The position numbers were made by a program, and so were the translations under genes. A stretch of DNA of 64,000 nt from Euonymus europaeus. Its lineage: Eukaryota > Streptophyta > Magnoliopsida > Celastrales > Celastraceae. The stretch lies in NCBI GenBank assembly GCA_963580455.1, contig OY756972.1, positions 9,129,001 through 9,193,000 on the forward strand, in the 5' to 3' direction. The notes under the pieces are model-generated. The model saw only the letters and a list, made by a program, of their open reading frames with translations. It was not told where the DNA came from and ran no database searches. Each line of letters opens with the position of its first letter. Positions within the stretch are counted from its first letter, which is position 1. Shown in pieces: positions 12,781-24,925 of this stretch.

Positions 12781-13592
12781 CACGAAACAACCAAGGGGCA
12801 CAACAATCACAGATACCTGGGGTACCGCTTCCTGCTCTTCCTTCCACTGTTCCATCAGGAAGGAGAGGACGGGGCGGGAGTAGGCAGCCACAACAGCAGT
12901 CGCAGGCCCTCACACAGGGACGTGCCTTTGCGTTGGGACATCACGAGGCTCAGGAGCATCCCAACTTTATTGGAGGTACTTTTCTAATTTCCAATTGTTG
13001 GGCGAGGGTTTTATTTAATTCTGGAGCTACCTCGTCATTTATTACTAGTTCGTTAGCGCATGCGCCAGAGGTAGAGATTTTTCCCATTAGAAGAATGTTT
13101 ACAGTGTCCTCACCATTTGGGCATTTTACTAGGTTGGAGGGTGTAGTGTTTGGTTGTGAATGTCGGTTTGGAGACGTGTCTCTCAAGGCTGACTTGTATA
13201 TATTGGACTTCAAGGATTTTGATGTGATTCTTGGGGTTGATTGGTTGACGAAGCACCACGGGTTGCTTGATTTCTGGGAGAGGAAGATTTCTCTTAGAGT
13301 TTTTGAGGGAGAGGTGATACAATTATGCGGATCAAAAGGAATTCCATGCCCTCATTTCATGGAAAATCCTTTGTATCAAGATTGTAGAGTTGCTAGTTTG
13401 GTAACTTCGGCGCCTAAGAGCGATGTAGCTACACCAATCTGGGTGGTACAAGAGTTTATGGATGTATTTCCAGAGGAGTTACCGGGATTACCTCCGAAGA
13501 GAGAGACCGACTTTGCTATCGAGTTACATCCAAACGTCATGCCAATTTCGATTCCGTCGTATCGAATGGCTCCGGCAGAGTTGAAGAGTTGA
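12781..13592 (+). pseudogene. Aspartic protease region of the Tekay-type element, active site mutated
   Basis: The retropepsin-like domain (about 12960-13330) normally cleaves the polyprotein. The catalytic motif reads 'VLFNSGATSSFI', so the usual Asp of D-S-G is Asn, which should abolish activity. The later 'DVILGVDWLTKHHGLLDF' strand is typical of chromovirus proteases. The RT linker 'FMDVFPEELPGLPPKRETDF' follows, and the frame ends at TGA 13590-13592, where a small frameshift moves the downstream reading to another frame. Gag, protease and RT would otherwise be continuous. Confidence 0.9.
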
Positions 13593-14680
13593 GTGCACAG
13601 TTGGAGGAGTTGTTGGACTTGGGATTTATTAGACCAAGTGTGTCTCCGTAGGGAGCACCGGTATTGTTTGTTAAGAAGAAAGACAGATCGTTGAGGATGT
13701 GTATTGACTACCGACAGCTGAACAAAGCTACGGTAAAGGATGAGGACAATCAAAAGACTGCGTTTAGGACTCGGTATGGGCATTATGAGTTCTTAGTAAT
13801 GTCATTTCGATTGACGAATGCTCCAGCGGTATTCATGGACTTGATGCAACGAGTTCTTCGTCCGTTCTTGGATCGATTTGTAGTGGTGTTTATCGATGAC
13901 ATTTTGATTTACTCTCCGACAAAGGAGGAGCATGAGGAGCATCTGAGGTTAGTTTTGCAGACTTTGAGAGAAAACCAGCTTTATGCTAAGTTGAGCAAGT
14001 GTGAATTCTGGGGCACGGAGGTGAAATTCCTTGGTCATGTGATCACACAGGAGGGCATTGTGGTAGACTATTCCAAAGTTGAGTCAGTTCTGAATTGGGC
14101 GAGGCCTAAGAATGTGACAGAGATTTGAAGTTTCTTGGGTTTGGCGGGTTACTACCAAAGGTTCATCCAGGATTTTTCGCGAGTAGATGCATCCATGACG
14201 CAACTTACCAAGAAGGGTACACTATTTGTATGGACAGATGAGTGTGAGTTTGCATTTGAGGAATTGAAAAGGAGGTTGACAACACCTCCAGTATTGGTAG
14301 TTCCAGATAGGAATGTAGGCTATCAGGTGTATTGCGATGCGTTTGGAGTTGGATTGGGATGTGTGTTGATGCAGAGGGATAGGGTTATTAAATATGGCTC
14401 ACGGTTGCTCAAGACACATGAGAAGAACTATCCAGTTCACGATCTAGAGTTGGCGGCGGTAGTGTTTGCTTTAAAGCAATGGAGGTATTATCTCTATGGA
14501 GAAAGGTTCGAGGTTTTCTCGGATCACAAGAGTCTCAAGTACTTATTCACTCAGAAGGAGCTGAACTTGCGACAAAGACGGTGGATGGATTACTTGGAAG
14601 ATTTCGACTTCAATTTGCAATATCATCCGAGTAAAGCAAATGTAGTCACAGATGCATTGAGTAGGAAGCAGAGGGTTGCT
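13593..14680 (+). pseudogene. Reverse transcriptase and RNase H of the Tekay-type element, deleted and interrupted
   Basis: RT motifs present are '[20 protein letters not shown]' and '[12 protein letters not shown]' (the F/Y-x-DD catalytic box, about 13890). Compared with the family, about 36 residues are missing in frame near 13737, between 'NKATVK' and '[15 protein letters not shown]'. The lost segment contains motif A with the first catalytic Asp. Stops occur at 13651 (TAG) and 14126 (TGA). The RNase H domain (about 14270-14650) keeps 'YCDAFGVGLGCVL', 'HDLELAAVVFALKQWR' and 'FSDHKSLKY', ending with 'DALSRK'. The RT cannot be functional. Confidence 0.9.
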
Positions 14681-16216
14681 AGTCTATTCATGCATGAGTG
14701 GGGAATTGTAGAAACAATCAACCAATTTGGTTTAGAGTTACGGGGAGATGATAAAGTGTATTTGGGAAGTATGACTTCGAGACCAGTAATTGTTCAGAAG
14801 GTCATAGATGCTCAGAATGGGGATCCAACATTTGATACTTTGGAGGACACTGTTAGTTGGGCCCGAGGGGATGATGGAGGAGTGCGTTATGGGGGAAAAC
14901 TAGTAGTTCCCGATGATAATGAGTTGAGACAAGAAATTCTGAAGGAGGCACACCATTCTTGGTTTGCCATGCACCCAGGGGGCACCAGGATGTACAAAGA
15001 TTTGAAAAGGAACTTCTGGTGGAAAGGTACGAAGGCCGATGTGGCCCGATTTGTGACGAAATGTCTAACTTGTCAACAAGTGAAGGCAGAACACCAGAGG
15101 CCAGCAGGATTGCTACAACCACTACCGATAGCACAATGGAAGTGGTAGAAGATTACAATGGACTTTGTGAAGGCGTTGCCGATGACTCAGAAATGACATG
15201 ACACAGTTTGGGTGATAGTGGATAGATTGACTAAGTCTGCACACTTTCTACCGATGAATAAGACAGATTCATTAGAATCCTTGAGCAAGTTGTATGTGAA
15301 GGAGATTGTGAGACTTCACGGGGTTCCTTTATCTATCATATCATACCGAGACCCGCGATTCACAGGTAAATTTTGGAGTAGCTTGCAAGAAGCATTGGGG
15401 ACACAGTTGCATTTTTCTACGGCTTATCATCCACAAAGTGATGGGCAGAGTGAAAGGACAATACAGATCTTGGAAGATATGCTACGCGCATGTGTTGTTG
15501 ACTTTGGGGGAAGTTGGGATCGCTACTTACATTTGGCAGAGTTTGTGTATAACAACTCTTTCCAGAGCAGTATCGGGATGGCACCCTTCGAGGCGCTCTA
15601 CGGGAGGCCTTGTCGGTCGCCATTGGGTTGGGCAGAAGTAGGACAGAAAGCGGCGTCGGGACCGGATATGGTCAAGGAAGCTAGGGAGAGAGTTGAAGAG
15701 ATCCGGAAGTGGTTGATCACCGCCCAGAGCAGACAGAAGTCTTATTCTGACCAGAGGAGAAGACCGTTGGAGTTCGCAGTAGGCGATAAGGTTTTCTTGA
15801 AGGTTAGTCCAAAACGGGGTATTCAGAGATACAATAAGCATGGGAAGTTGGCACCGAGGTTTTTGGGGCCATTTGAGATTTTGGAGTTAGTTGGATCGGT
15901 GGCGTACCGTTTGGCACTTCCACCGAAACTTGAGAAAGTTCACAATGTGTTTCATGTATCAATGCTCCGAAAATACGAGCCGGATTCATCGCATGTGATA
16001 GATTGGACGACATTGGAGGTCGAGGAAGACGGGAGTTACACTCTTCAACCGATGAGGATTCTGGACCGGCAGGATAAAGTTACAAGGTCAAATGTGATTC
16101 CCTTGGTAAAAGTCATGTGGACACACCACGGAGCTGAAGAAGCCACATAGGAGTTGGAATCGAAGATGCGGGAGAAGTATCCGAGTTTGTTTGAAAACTC
16201 AGGCATGTTAGTTTAA
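14681..16216 (+). pseudogene. Integrase with chromodomain-like C-terminus, Tekay-type element, interrupted
   Basis: The zinc-binding region shows H-x-H and 'KCLTCQQVKAEHQRP' (about 14950-15090). The DDE core has 'MDFVKALP' after a TAG at 15146, 'SYRDPRFTGKFW' (usually S-D-R-D) and 'PQSDGQSERTIQILEDML' with the catalytic Glu. A TGA near 15194 also breaks the frame. The GPF/Y-type domain 'RFLGPFEILELVGSVAYRLA' leads into 'MRILDRQDKVTRSNVIPLVK', the chromodomain-like tail of Tekay elements. A TAG at 16148 replaces the expected Trp of '...EEATW', and the original end is probably TAA at 16214-16216. Such tails are thought to steer insertion to heterochromatin. Confidence 0.9.
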
Positions 16217-16237
16217 ATTTCAAGGAAAAAATTTCTT

Positions 16238-16250
16238 AAGGGGGGAAGGA
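16238..16250 (+). other. Polypurine tract of the Tekay-type element
   Basis: The all-purine stretch 'aaggggggaagga' lies directly against the 3' LTR, the expected place for plus-strand DNA priming. Confidence 0.9.
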
Positions 16251-18190
16251 TGTGAAACCCTGACCCAAAAAAAATAAAATAATAAAAAAATAATTTTAGT
16301 TTAGTAAGCTACGAATGACAAAAAGTTGTGTTTGAACTAGGTTCACAAAATGGGATGTAACTTTTAGTATACATGTTCATTTCGGGGCCATAATATATCA
16401 AATCGAAGCTTAGACCGAGCCAGAATTAACTATGTAGGAAAAACAAGAAAAACAATAATCCGGCAGAGTCGAATCTGTCCAGCAAGTCTTTATACCCGAA
16501 AATCAAAAAAATTCACCAGATTTTCTGGTTTCTTCTCTTCTAGAGAGAGAGAGAGAGAATGGAAGAGAGATAAGGTGATTTAGACAAGAACTTGGCTTGA
16601 TTCTTGAGTATTTATGATCATTGAAGTGAGTTAGTGAAGATTCAAGCTTGATTTAAGAGTTTTGGTAAGTTTTCTCACTTTTGGTAAAAGTTAGGTTTTT
16701 GTAGATCTTGTTAGATTCTTTTGGAATTGGTTTCTATGGTTTATATATGTTGATTTAGGCTTGATTTTGTACATATATCTAGGTTTGTTTGTGATTTTGG
16801 AGCAAGGGTTTGACTAGGCTAAGATTGAAGATTTTAGAGAAAAAATTCTAGAGAGAGAAAGTAAGTATTTCGAAATTCTTTATTTGGGTTGATTTTTATA
16901 TGTATGATTGATACTATATTTGATTTGTCTAATGGTTAGGTTCGAAAAATCGAGACCCTAAACCATAAATTGTAGAATTTGTTTTACTTGGATATCGAGG
17001 TAGGGTTTCTTACCCTCTTCTATCGTGTGTATTTCCATTATCCAAAGAGCGGTTTGTAACTTCTTCATTGGTCATTCATTTGTGTTATTGCCTAAATTGA
17101 TTCTTAGGAAGAACGAACCTCGATTGTTGATATTTGATTTAAAACGCATACCCAATTATATGTTTGATCACCCATCAAGCATAGTTTTACTCTCAAACAT
17201 GCATCACGTAGTTACATATGTATGTAGGGTTGATTTATCTATATATACTATTCTTGCATAATATATTTGGCATGCACATTAGATGTATAGCATTAGGGTC
17301 ACGGGCGCGGGCTCGTAGCCTAATAGGAGTTATTGTGATGCGAAATTCCGAGGGCGGAGCAAGACCAAGCCTTATAGTCGGATGAACTAAAAGGACTTGT
17401 GTTATATAGCCGTGTCGGATTTTCCATGGGATGGACACCTACTTGGTCTAAGGGCAATGTCAAAGTTTCCGATGATATTTTGGATATCTGTTGAAAAATG
17501 CCAAAGGGACAGTATGGTGATGAGTTTAGTTGTTTATTGATGTTATCACGGTAGTTGACATGTTGTTGCATTGTCTTTATTCTTTTAAGTCTAGCTTTTA
17601 CTTTCGATTACTCAATATTTCCTACTGAGCCTTCTGCTCACCCTATTTCCTTTTATGATCTTCAGGTGAGATTGGTTCGGATGTCGAACCGACGGGTCAG
17701 TAGCGAGCATAGTGACATGGGTGGCCGTCTTGGAGCCTAGGATTTGAGTTATGATGTAGACTCTGTTTATGTTTGTTTATCTAGTACCTGTAGTACTTAG
17801 ATTGTATGGTGATTGGGGTTATGTTAACCTATTATGATGGATGATAACGATTGGTTGAGAAGTTGTGCCCTGTGATCGGGACTCTCATGCCATGTTGTGG
17901 GACTTCGGTCCGGATCGATAAATCATGTGATGGTTGTTTTTGTTTCTAATGTTGATTATGCGTTACTGCATGTGATTTGGTGGCCTGAGGCCCTGCCTAG
18001 AGTGTGATTGTGGTTAGATTGCCTGAGGCCCTGTTTAGGCTGCGGAATTGTAGTTTAGTAGCTCTGATATTATGTGTGAGATTGAGTTTCAGGTTGGCAT
18101 CCTCCAAAATACGGGGAGGTGTTGCCGGATTTTCTATAGAATTAGTAGCGTTCCGAACTCGGGGTGTGATTCTCGGGTCGGGGCGTTACA
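16251..18190 (+). repeat. 3' LTR of the Tekay-type element
   Basis: Begins 'tgtgaaaccctgaccc' and ends 'ggggcgttaca', collinear with 9352-11320. It is 29 bp shorter, mainly from loss of the palindromic segment between TCGAA repeats. Small differences occur throughout. Confidence 0.95.
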
Positions 18191-18195
18191 GAGGA
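18191..18195. repeat. Target-site duplication GAGGA (right)
   Basis: Identical to 9347-9351, confirming the outer limits of the Tekay-type insertion. Confidence 0.9.
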
Positions 18196-20340
18196 AATCT
18201 TTGAGATTCATGGAAGGTGTTGCTCAATCCCACAACTTTTGTGATTTATACTTCTCTTTTTTGTTAATAAAATTGAACCACCCATCACCTACTTCATCTT
18301 CAGACTCAGATAATGATTCCTAGACATCTAAATCGTTAGTCATAACTTCATACAAAGTTGGCTTATTCAATGCTTGTGGTTTCGACATTCCTGGATATGT
18401 TTAGACTGTAGTAGTTTCAACATCTACAATGAACTAGATCCTTATGGCTCGTTCAGTTAGCTTATCAGTTAGCTCCATATTTAATCGTTCCACATTAAGG
18501 GATGAGGACATGGATTGATCTTCTACTAATAGTGAAATGGGATCAAATAAACCAAATGTTACCATTATGCAATTAGCTTCGGCATTACTAGTAAGATCAA
18601 GATCGATCTTGTTTCTCTAGTCGATCGCATGATTATGTCCTTTAGAAAAAAAACATTTCTCAACTGGATGGCTGATGATCTGGTGATACTTACAATACTA
18701 GGGATTGTCAACTCAACCAACTTTTTGCTGCCGCTTTGAAGTATGAAGCTCTATAAGCTTTTGGTCAAGTAATTAGTCCATGATTCCAAACACATCAAAA
18801 TCCATAAATAGGTATTCCTTCTCTTGCATTTGCTTCCAGGTGGTCGCTCATTGATTTATGTTTGATCTTTACGAGTCTTGGACTTGGATTTAGATTTTTG
18901 TGTAGAACTCTTAATTGGATTAGTAGTAACAATCATGGATTCTTGAGTCCATAAAGACCTTGAATCCTTCTTCAGCTTTTGCTTTAGTTCTTTTTCTTCA
19001 CGAGAGTCACTTGGCAAATAACTTTCATGCCTTGCTATTTGGATTTCCAAGTCATGGGCTCAGGTTGCGAGTTCCTCGAAAGAATGGGGCACATTAGCCT
19101 AAAGGTTATACAGTAACTCCCAATGCATTCCTTGAACACACATATCGATGGAAGAGCTTTTGCTTATACATTCCTTGCAATTTAGGTTCCTTTATCGACC
19201 ATAGCTTCTTCTTTACTTTGCTTTATCATTGTGAGTTATGAGAGGCTAACTGTTCGTCGGGTGCTATAAAAGCGAGTTAGAAAATTTCATTCAAGTTGAT
19301 CCCAACCTTCAATGAGGCCAGCTAGAAGGGCATTATACCATTCAAATGCGGCTCCTTTTAGAGAGCACACAAATGGTTTCACCATGGAATCACCAAATGT
19401 ACCCGCATTATCGCATGTTTTGATGAAATGAGCAACATGTTGCTTTGGGTTGCCTTTCCTATCAAATTGTTTGAACTTAGAGAGTTGATAACCCCATGTC
19501 ATGAAAATTTCATCAATCCGATGACTTTATGGTTTTGCATACACTAATGATGATTTTGGGGCTCTACCATATTGAGCTCGGATGGTGTTAGCAATCATGT
19601 TTTGGAGTTGATTAACATAAAGTGAAGCAACATATAAGTTTGTGGGATTGCGAAGAACATTTTTTTGTTGTCATGCGATCCTATTTCTCTTGCTTTTGTT
19701 GAGTTTTAAGAGAATTTGAATTTTCTAGAGCTTTACCTTCTCGTGAAACAAAGGTTTCATGGATTGGTTATGTGATTGGTCTTAAGGAATCTAATCGATT
19801 TATGAGTGCAGGAATTTGTTTGTCCTTCTCTTCTAAGGACTTTGTCAATTGATCAATGGTGACATTGATTTGTTTCACCTGATCTTCAAAACTTGTTATT
19901 GCCTCGGTCATCATAACCAGTATAGGAATCTTTAATTCTGACGTTGGTATGTAATTATCCCACCTCCGTGATATGGATTCTTCATATGAGGGGTTAGAAT
20001 ATACATATTCCATTCCTTTTGATTTAGGAGATTTGGATTCAGATTTAGGCTCCGACGAAGATGTGTAATCACCGCACTTTCATGGTGCCAATTTCACATA
20101 ATGAGACTTGGACTCAGATTCATTATCCGAGGAGCTGAAATACACATATTTCGTCTCTTTTAGCTCTTTTGATTTACGAGATTTAGATTTACATAAGAGG
20201 ACTTCTTTTGACCCATTTTTTAGAATTTCTTAAAAGGAGAAGTTAATTGTGATTCTCTAGCTTTAATTCTCATATGAGTTGCATAAGAGACGTCATTAGT
20301 GACATCAATCTCCTTCGAGAGAATCATGAATTCCATAGTT
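18196..20340 (-). pseudogene. Tat-type retrotransposon gag region, minus strand, broken
   Basis: The minus-strand frame at 19502-19287 encodes 'SKFKQFDRKGNPKQHVAHFI' and 'CSLKGAAFEWYNALLAG', the hallmark of the gag capsid domain in these gypsy elements. Upstream, 20013-19768 gives an N-terminal segment with a predicted coiled coil ('QVKQINVTIDQLTKSLEEKD'). Downstream, 19050-18856 is a charged Ser/Lys-rich linker. The segments are separated by stops and frame changes. This is the 5' coding part of the element whose protease region lies at 5382-6388; the Tekay-type element inserted between them. Confidence 0.75.
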
Positions 20341-20392
20341 TTGACTTGGAATGAATTTAATAAATTCAATTGAAAGATGAGAGGAGAAGAGA

Positions 20393-20410
20393 GTCCCACA
20401 GGGTGTGCCA
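20393..20410 (-). other. Primer-binding site of the minus-strand Tat-type element
   Basis: On the minus strand the sequence is 'tggcacaccctgtgggact', close to the TGGCACGCCC-GTGGGAC form seen next to LTRs of one group of Tat-like plant elements. It lies upstream of gag in the right orientation, so the LTR would begin at 20411. Confidence 0.55.
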
Positions 20411-21891
20411 GAAATTTATACGCAACAAATTTCGCGTGTAAATTAAATACACTTAAAATTGGTAAAATTTACAAAATTTTAAATCAAAGTGAACTTGATC
20501 TCTTCTTTTGACTTATTCAACTTGAACACAGAATCTTCTGATTGTCAGTTGAACGATTCAAACAAATTCAACAAATTTGTAATAAACTCTGATTAGATTT
20601 GATTTGTTGGAATTGGACTTGGACTTGAGACTTGGTGTGTGTATTTTTGTACCATAGGGAGTCAAAATAGAATAGGAGACTTGATGTTTAATATGAACAT
20701 GAATCATGGACATTGTTTTATAGTTAAATAGATCTCTTTCTCTCAATAAATTTCGTGCCTTTTAAGAAACGAAAAAGGAGAAGCAAACCGATTGAAGAAA
20801 GAAAAAAATTTACAAGTCGACCTTGTGTTCCTCCCGAGGTGTAGCCGAGTGATATTTTTGGTTCACTACCAAACGTTTTTTTTTTTTTTTTGCTTTGCTC
20901 ATTTGCAAGAAGATTAAAAGGAATACCTAGGATACGACGTAGGTAGTTCTTGGTAATTCGTTTGTTGCTCTATCAATCAGTGGTTCATGATCAAGGAGTC
21001 TAGATTGTGATCAAGTGTTGAGTTCGTGATCAAGATGGATTGCACATTGGACCTCGATAGTAAAGAGGTTAGTACTGAATTTCTAAATCTCTTTGAAGCA
21101 TGTTTAGATCTAAGGGTTGTTTTGTATGATAATTAATTCTAGAAAGCATGTCAGGATTATTTACAAAACTGAATCTAAGATTGAAAGCATGTTAGGTGCA
21201 CTATTCATATATTTCAAATCACAATTCTCTTATTTTGAGTTGATATTACATGAATTATTGTGTTTTTTATGTAGGAAGATTTGTACGAAGAGTTGGTCAA
21301 AATTGGAGCATTTTCGGAGAAGAAAAATGTTTCGGGCGCCCTTCCCACGCTCGAGTGTTAGATCCATCAAACGCAATTGTTGGAGTTAAAAATCAAGGAA
21401 ACGTATTCCTTTTTGGGTTCTAATTTTTTTGTACGACTAGGGAAGGTTTAGGGATGATTGAAGGAAGTTTTTAAAGGCTAGTATTCATTGTAAATAGCTC
21501 TCCAAGCTTAAAAGAACACACTTAATTTTCTGACTAAAGTCGCTCGTGCTTGTGATCTGGCTACTAATTCTCCTTTGTTCTCGCAATAAATTCATGGTTT
21601 CTTCTTCCTTTTCTTTGTTGTTTATGATTATGTGTAGTAACTAAAATCTTTATCAGGGTATGATTTAACCAAGCATGAGTATTGCAAATTAAATTCTTTC
21701 AAGCTTTCAATTCAATTCATGATTTGTACATCAAACAATTTCAGAATTTCAGCTCTCACAACTTCTTTCATGTTCGGATTTAGCAGTCGTTGAGATTCAC
21801 ATGTTAGTTTTGCCAACTCTTCCATCAAAATTTTGTGTATGCACAAAGTTGGACTTACCCTTGATGTCAGCAATCGTTCATCACAAAGTAG
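20411..21891. mobile_element. LTR-like DNA flanking the Tat-type element
   Basis: From 20411 to about 20960 the sequence should be the 5' LTR of the minus-strand Tat-type element, although no matching 3' LTR was found. From about 21000 to 21890 a different, plus-oriented LTR-like stretch appears, with 'ttgtttatgattatgtgtag' near 21617, typical of Tat/Athila LTR R regions. It also contains a 'gggcgcccttcccacgctcg' module near 21337. No genes. Confidence 0.4.
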
Positions 21892-24272
21892 TGTGATGAC
21901 TACGTAATAAGTAAAAATAACTCAACCAAGCATAGACCATGGTTAATTATGATTTGATGTGAGTATATGTATTTTTAAAGAGAATATTGTGACACTTGGC
22001 AAGCTTTTGAGAGATGAGTTATCTACCATTGGATCAAAACCATGGAGTAATCTTGACCATTGGATTGGGAGGATTGTGCATGTTGGACACTTTCCATTAG
22101 TATTGTAATATAGAGACATAGCTAGGTTAAGTAGGGTTAGATTAACCCATGTGATTCCTTATAATTTTAAAGAACAAACCGAGAGAAAGAAGAAAGAGGG
22201 AAAGAAGAATAGCTTGAAGAAAACTTGGAAGAAATCTAAGGTAAAGAGTTATAAGAATTTAATCTTTGGTTTTCTATGAAATAGTTCTAAGTCATTGTTT
22301 GCATTAAGGTTGTTAAAGGAGGAGGAAGGTTTGGCGGAGAAAAACTTGGGATCACTACTTGAATCTAAAGAGAAGGTATTTCCTTGAACTTAATAATCAT
22401 GGTTCAAAGGTAGAATGCATGTTGGTTAGATGTGAAGTAAACTTGAGGTTGATATTGGCGTGAAGGAGAACTATACATGGATCATGTAGATAAGGCCATG
22501 CATGATGATTTAATTGAAAGGTAAGTAAGAAAAGGTGAAATGCAATGTATGTTTTGAAGAAAGCTTTGGTTTAAGTTATGATCAAGTCATCTTTGATATT
22601 TTGGTGTTTTGATATGGATAATAAAATGGGGAATGATAATTATGTGATATAAAACCCATGATCGGTTTCTTAGTGAGGTGTATGTGATGCATGAAACATG
22701 CAATGTGATTGTTTAGAAAAATATAGTAAGTTTTGATGATGATTGTTAATCGGTTTTACAAGGACAAGAGTAGTTCGAAAATTTTGATTTGAGCTAAGAA
22801 CATTAAAGATGTAATTTAATGATGAATGACTTGGGTTTTCAAGGAAAAGGAATGGAATTAGACCAATAATAAAATGAGTTGTTAAGAAAGGTTTTGATAA
22901 ATTGAATGTATAAATCTGAAAATATAACCTAAATAAATCGGGATAGATTAGTTAATATCTAGATCTATGCATGCATGTAAACTATATATTTCAAGGCAAA
23001 ACATAGATCATGAAATGCAATTTAATGATATTAGGAGGTGAAGAGCGTGGTCTGGATATAGTATTTGACGAGAGAAAAGGAAAACTTCCTTTGTGAAACT
23101 CAAGGTGAGGGTTTGTCATTTGCTACACATTCAAAATTGTTTTGTTTTAATTCTGGAAATTTTGTTAAGTGTTTAGATATAATGGGTTTAAAGTTGCTTA
23201 GATATGCATTGATATTGAATTTTGGTTTTTAGTCGAACTGATCATGAAGTTTGAAGAATTTGTGATTGATTATTTGATAATGAAAGTAATTGGTTTAATT
23301 TTATAATGTTATGACAAGTTTGGGTTTTTCAAATATATTTTATTAAACCCAAGAATCTGGGTGGATTGGAGAATCGGGAAAAAAAAATTGGATTTAAAAA
23401 GCTATTTTGTTGTTTCCTTGATTCTTCAAAGAAAGTGTGGTTTGCGATGATATTGATGAGATGCTTATTTTTATAAAGTGAAATCATCGAACTGTTGGTG
23501 TTTGAACCAAATTCTGAAACTCTTAATTGGTTCTTGTGAAAGATGATACAAATTTGAAAGATGTATATGTATGATTTCACTGTTTTCAAATCCCTGTGCT
23601 AAAATGTCCGAATAAGTGGAAATGAGAAATTGTTATAAATTATGCCTGTGCGCCTGGCCACCTCAGTCCTGGCCCGACTGAGGTCTTGTCCTATAGGGAC
23701 TTATGATTGATATATACCACGATCTTTCTGGTGAGAAAGCATACCGGTGGTCGTTCATTCATACTAACCAATCTGACGGAATTGGGCTTACCGTATGGTT
23801 GGAACGGGATTATGGTTCGATAAGGAATTTCAGACAGGGAAATTATTGAACTCTAATAAATTAAATTAAATTTTAAAAGCATTGGTACTTGCTATTTCTA
23901 TGTATGAGATATAATAGTCCATTTTGATCCGCTGCTATTTTTTTATTCCGATATAATAAATATTTACAAGTTTTATTTGAGAATTTCTTATGTTGTGGAA
24001 TAGCATGACTTACCCTTCTGCGTGTTTTTAATACATGTAGATGGCGAAAACTGATGGAATGACTCAGAAGTTATATGAAAAGATTGTTTTCGCATGTTCT
24101 GTGGTTAGTATTGTAAAAATATGAATGCTCTATACGAACGGTTCGGTTTGATGTGAGTTGAATGCCTATAATAAGGCTTAAGGTAGATTCAATAATATTT
24201 ATTAAGTGGATGACTGTTATTATTAAATTTACCGTGTCGTGTTTCACCCCGGGTCAATATTGGGGTGTTACA
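21892..24272 (+). mobile_element. Gypsy LTR, plus strand, 5' edge uncertain
   Basis: The 3' end 'gtcaatattggggtgttaca' at 24272 and internal blocks near 23640-23870 ('ggccacctcagtcctggccc', 'ataccggtggtcgttcattc') are typical of plant gypsy LTRs. A possible start is 'tgtgatgactacg' at 21892, but the flanks do not give a clear target duplication. Tat/Athila-like LTR sequence on both sides (to 21891 and from 24273) suggests insertion into an older LTR. No coding content. Confidence 0.6.
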
Positions 24273-24460
24273 CTTGCTTACTCATTCATACTCATAAATC
24301 ATTGATAATCATATTTAATTTAGTTGTTATTTACATTACTTGCAAAATTAGTACTATTTTGACATAGACTTGTCTCTGTGGGATCGACCTTGTATTTTCA
24401 CCTTTTGTGCTATAATAGTACGCTTGTGCACTTACAAGTATTTTAACATCAAGACTTGAA
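24273..24460 (+). mobile_element. End of a Tat/Athila-like LTR, plus strand
   Basis: Contains 'ctctgtgggatcgaccttgt' followed by 'attttcaccttttgtgctat' and 'gtgcacttacaagtatttt', the usual last ~80 bp of these LTRs before the primer site. The inverted counterpart lies at 56020-56110. No primer site or gag follows; a tandem repeat does. Confidence 0.6.
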
Positions 24461-24566
24461 GAACTTGGACTTTGCACTTCTGAGACTTGACTTGGACTTG
24501 AGACTTGAAGAACTTAGAATTTGCACTTCGGAGACTTGACTTGGAGAACTTGTATTTGAGACTTGG

Positions 24567-24925
24567 AGGAATACTAAGAATTATGAATTTAGAGAACTTG
24601 AACTGGAAAGAAATTTGATAGAGTTTTTACAAACTTTTATAAACTTTTGCTCTCCCTCTTGAGGAATTATAAGAATTTTCGATTTAGAGAATTTGAACTC
24701 TAAAGAGATTTGAGGGAGACTTTAGAAAAATTTATAAAACTTTTTTTCTCTCTCTAGAGGAATTCTAAGAATTCTGGATTTGGAGAACTTGCACTTGAAG
24801 AGAATTTAGGAGAGTTTACCCAAAGTTCGTAAACTTTTCTTCTCCCCGCTAGAAGTATTTTAAAAATTTCAGATTTGGAGAACTTGAACTCCAAAGAAAT
24901 TTGTGAGAGACTTTAGAAATGTACA
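24567..24925. repeat. ~95-bp tandem repeat, four units
   Basis: Units start at 24567, 24662, 24758 and 24853. Each runs 'aggaat.ctaagaatt...gatttagagaacttgaact...aaagaaatttg...' and ends in a pyrimidine-rich 'ctctctctag' type tail. Copies are diverged. Shorter 'gacttgacttgga' repeats precede them from 24452. Confidence 0.75.

Larger units (their letters stand above)
9352..18190 (+). mobile_element. Full-length Tekay-type (chromovirus) Ty3/gypsy retrotransposon, inactive
   Basis: An 8839-bp element with two similar LTRs (1969 and 1940 bp) bounded by TG...CA, a GAGGA target duplication, an initiator-Met-type primer-binding site, gag, protease, RT, RNase H, integrase and a chromodomain-like C-terminus, then a polypurine tract. 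The gene order (integrase after RNase H) is that of Ty3/gypsy. The chromodomain and iMet primer site point to the chromovirus branch, most like Tekay/Del. Multiple stops, a frameshift, an RT deletion and a mutated protease site make it non-autonomous. It sits in the gag-protease linker of an older minus-strand Tat-type element. Confidence 0.95.
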
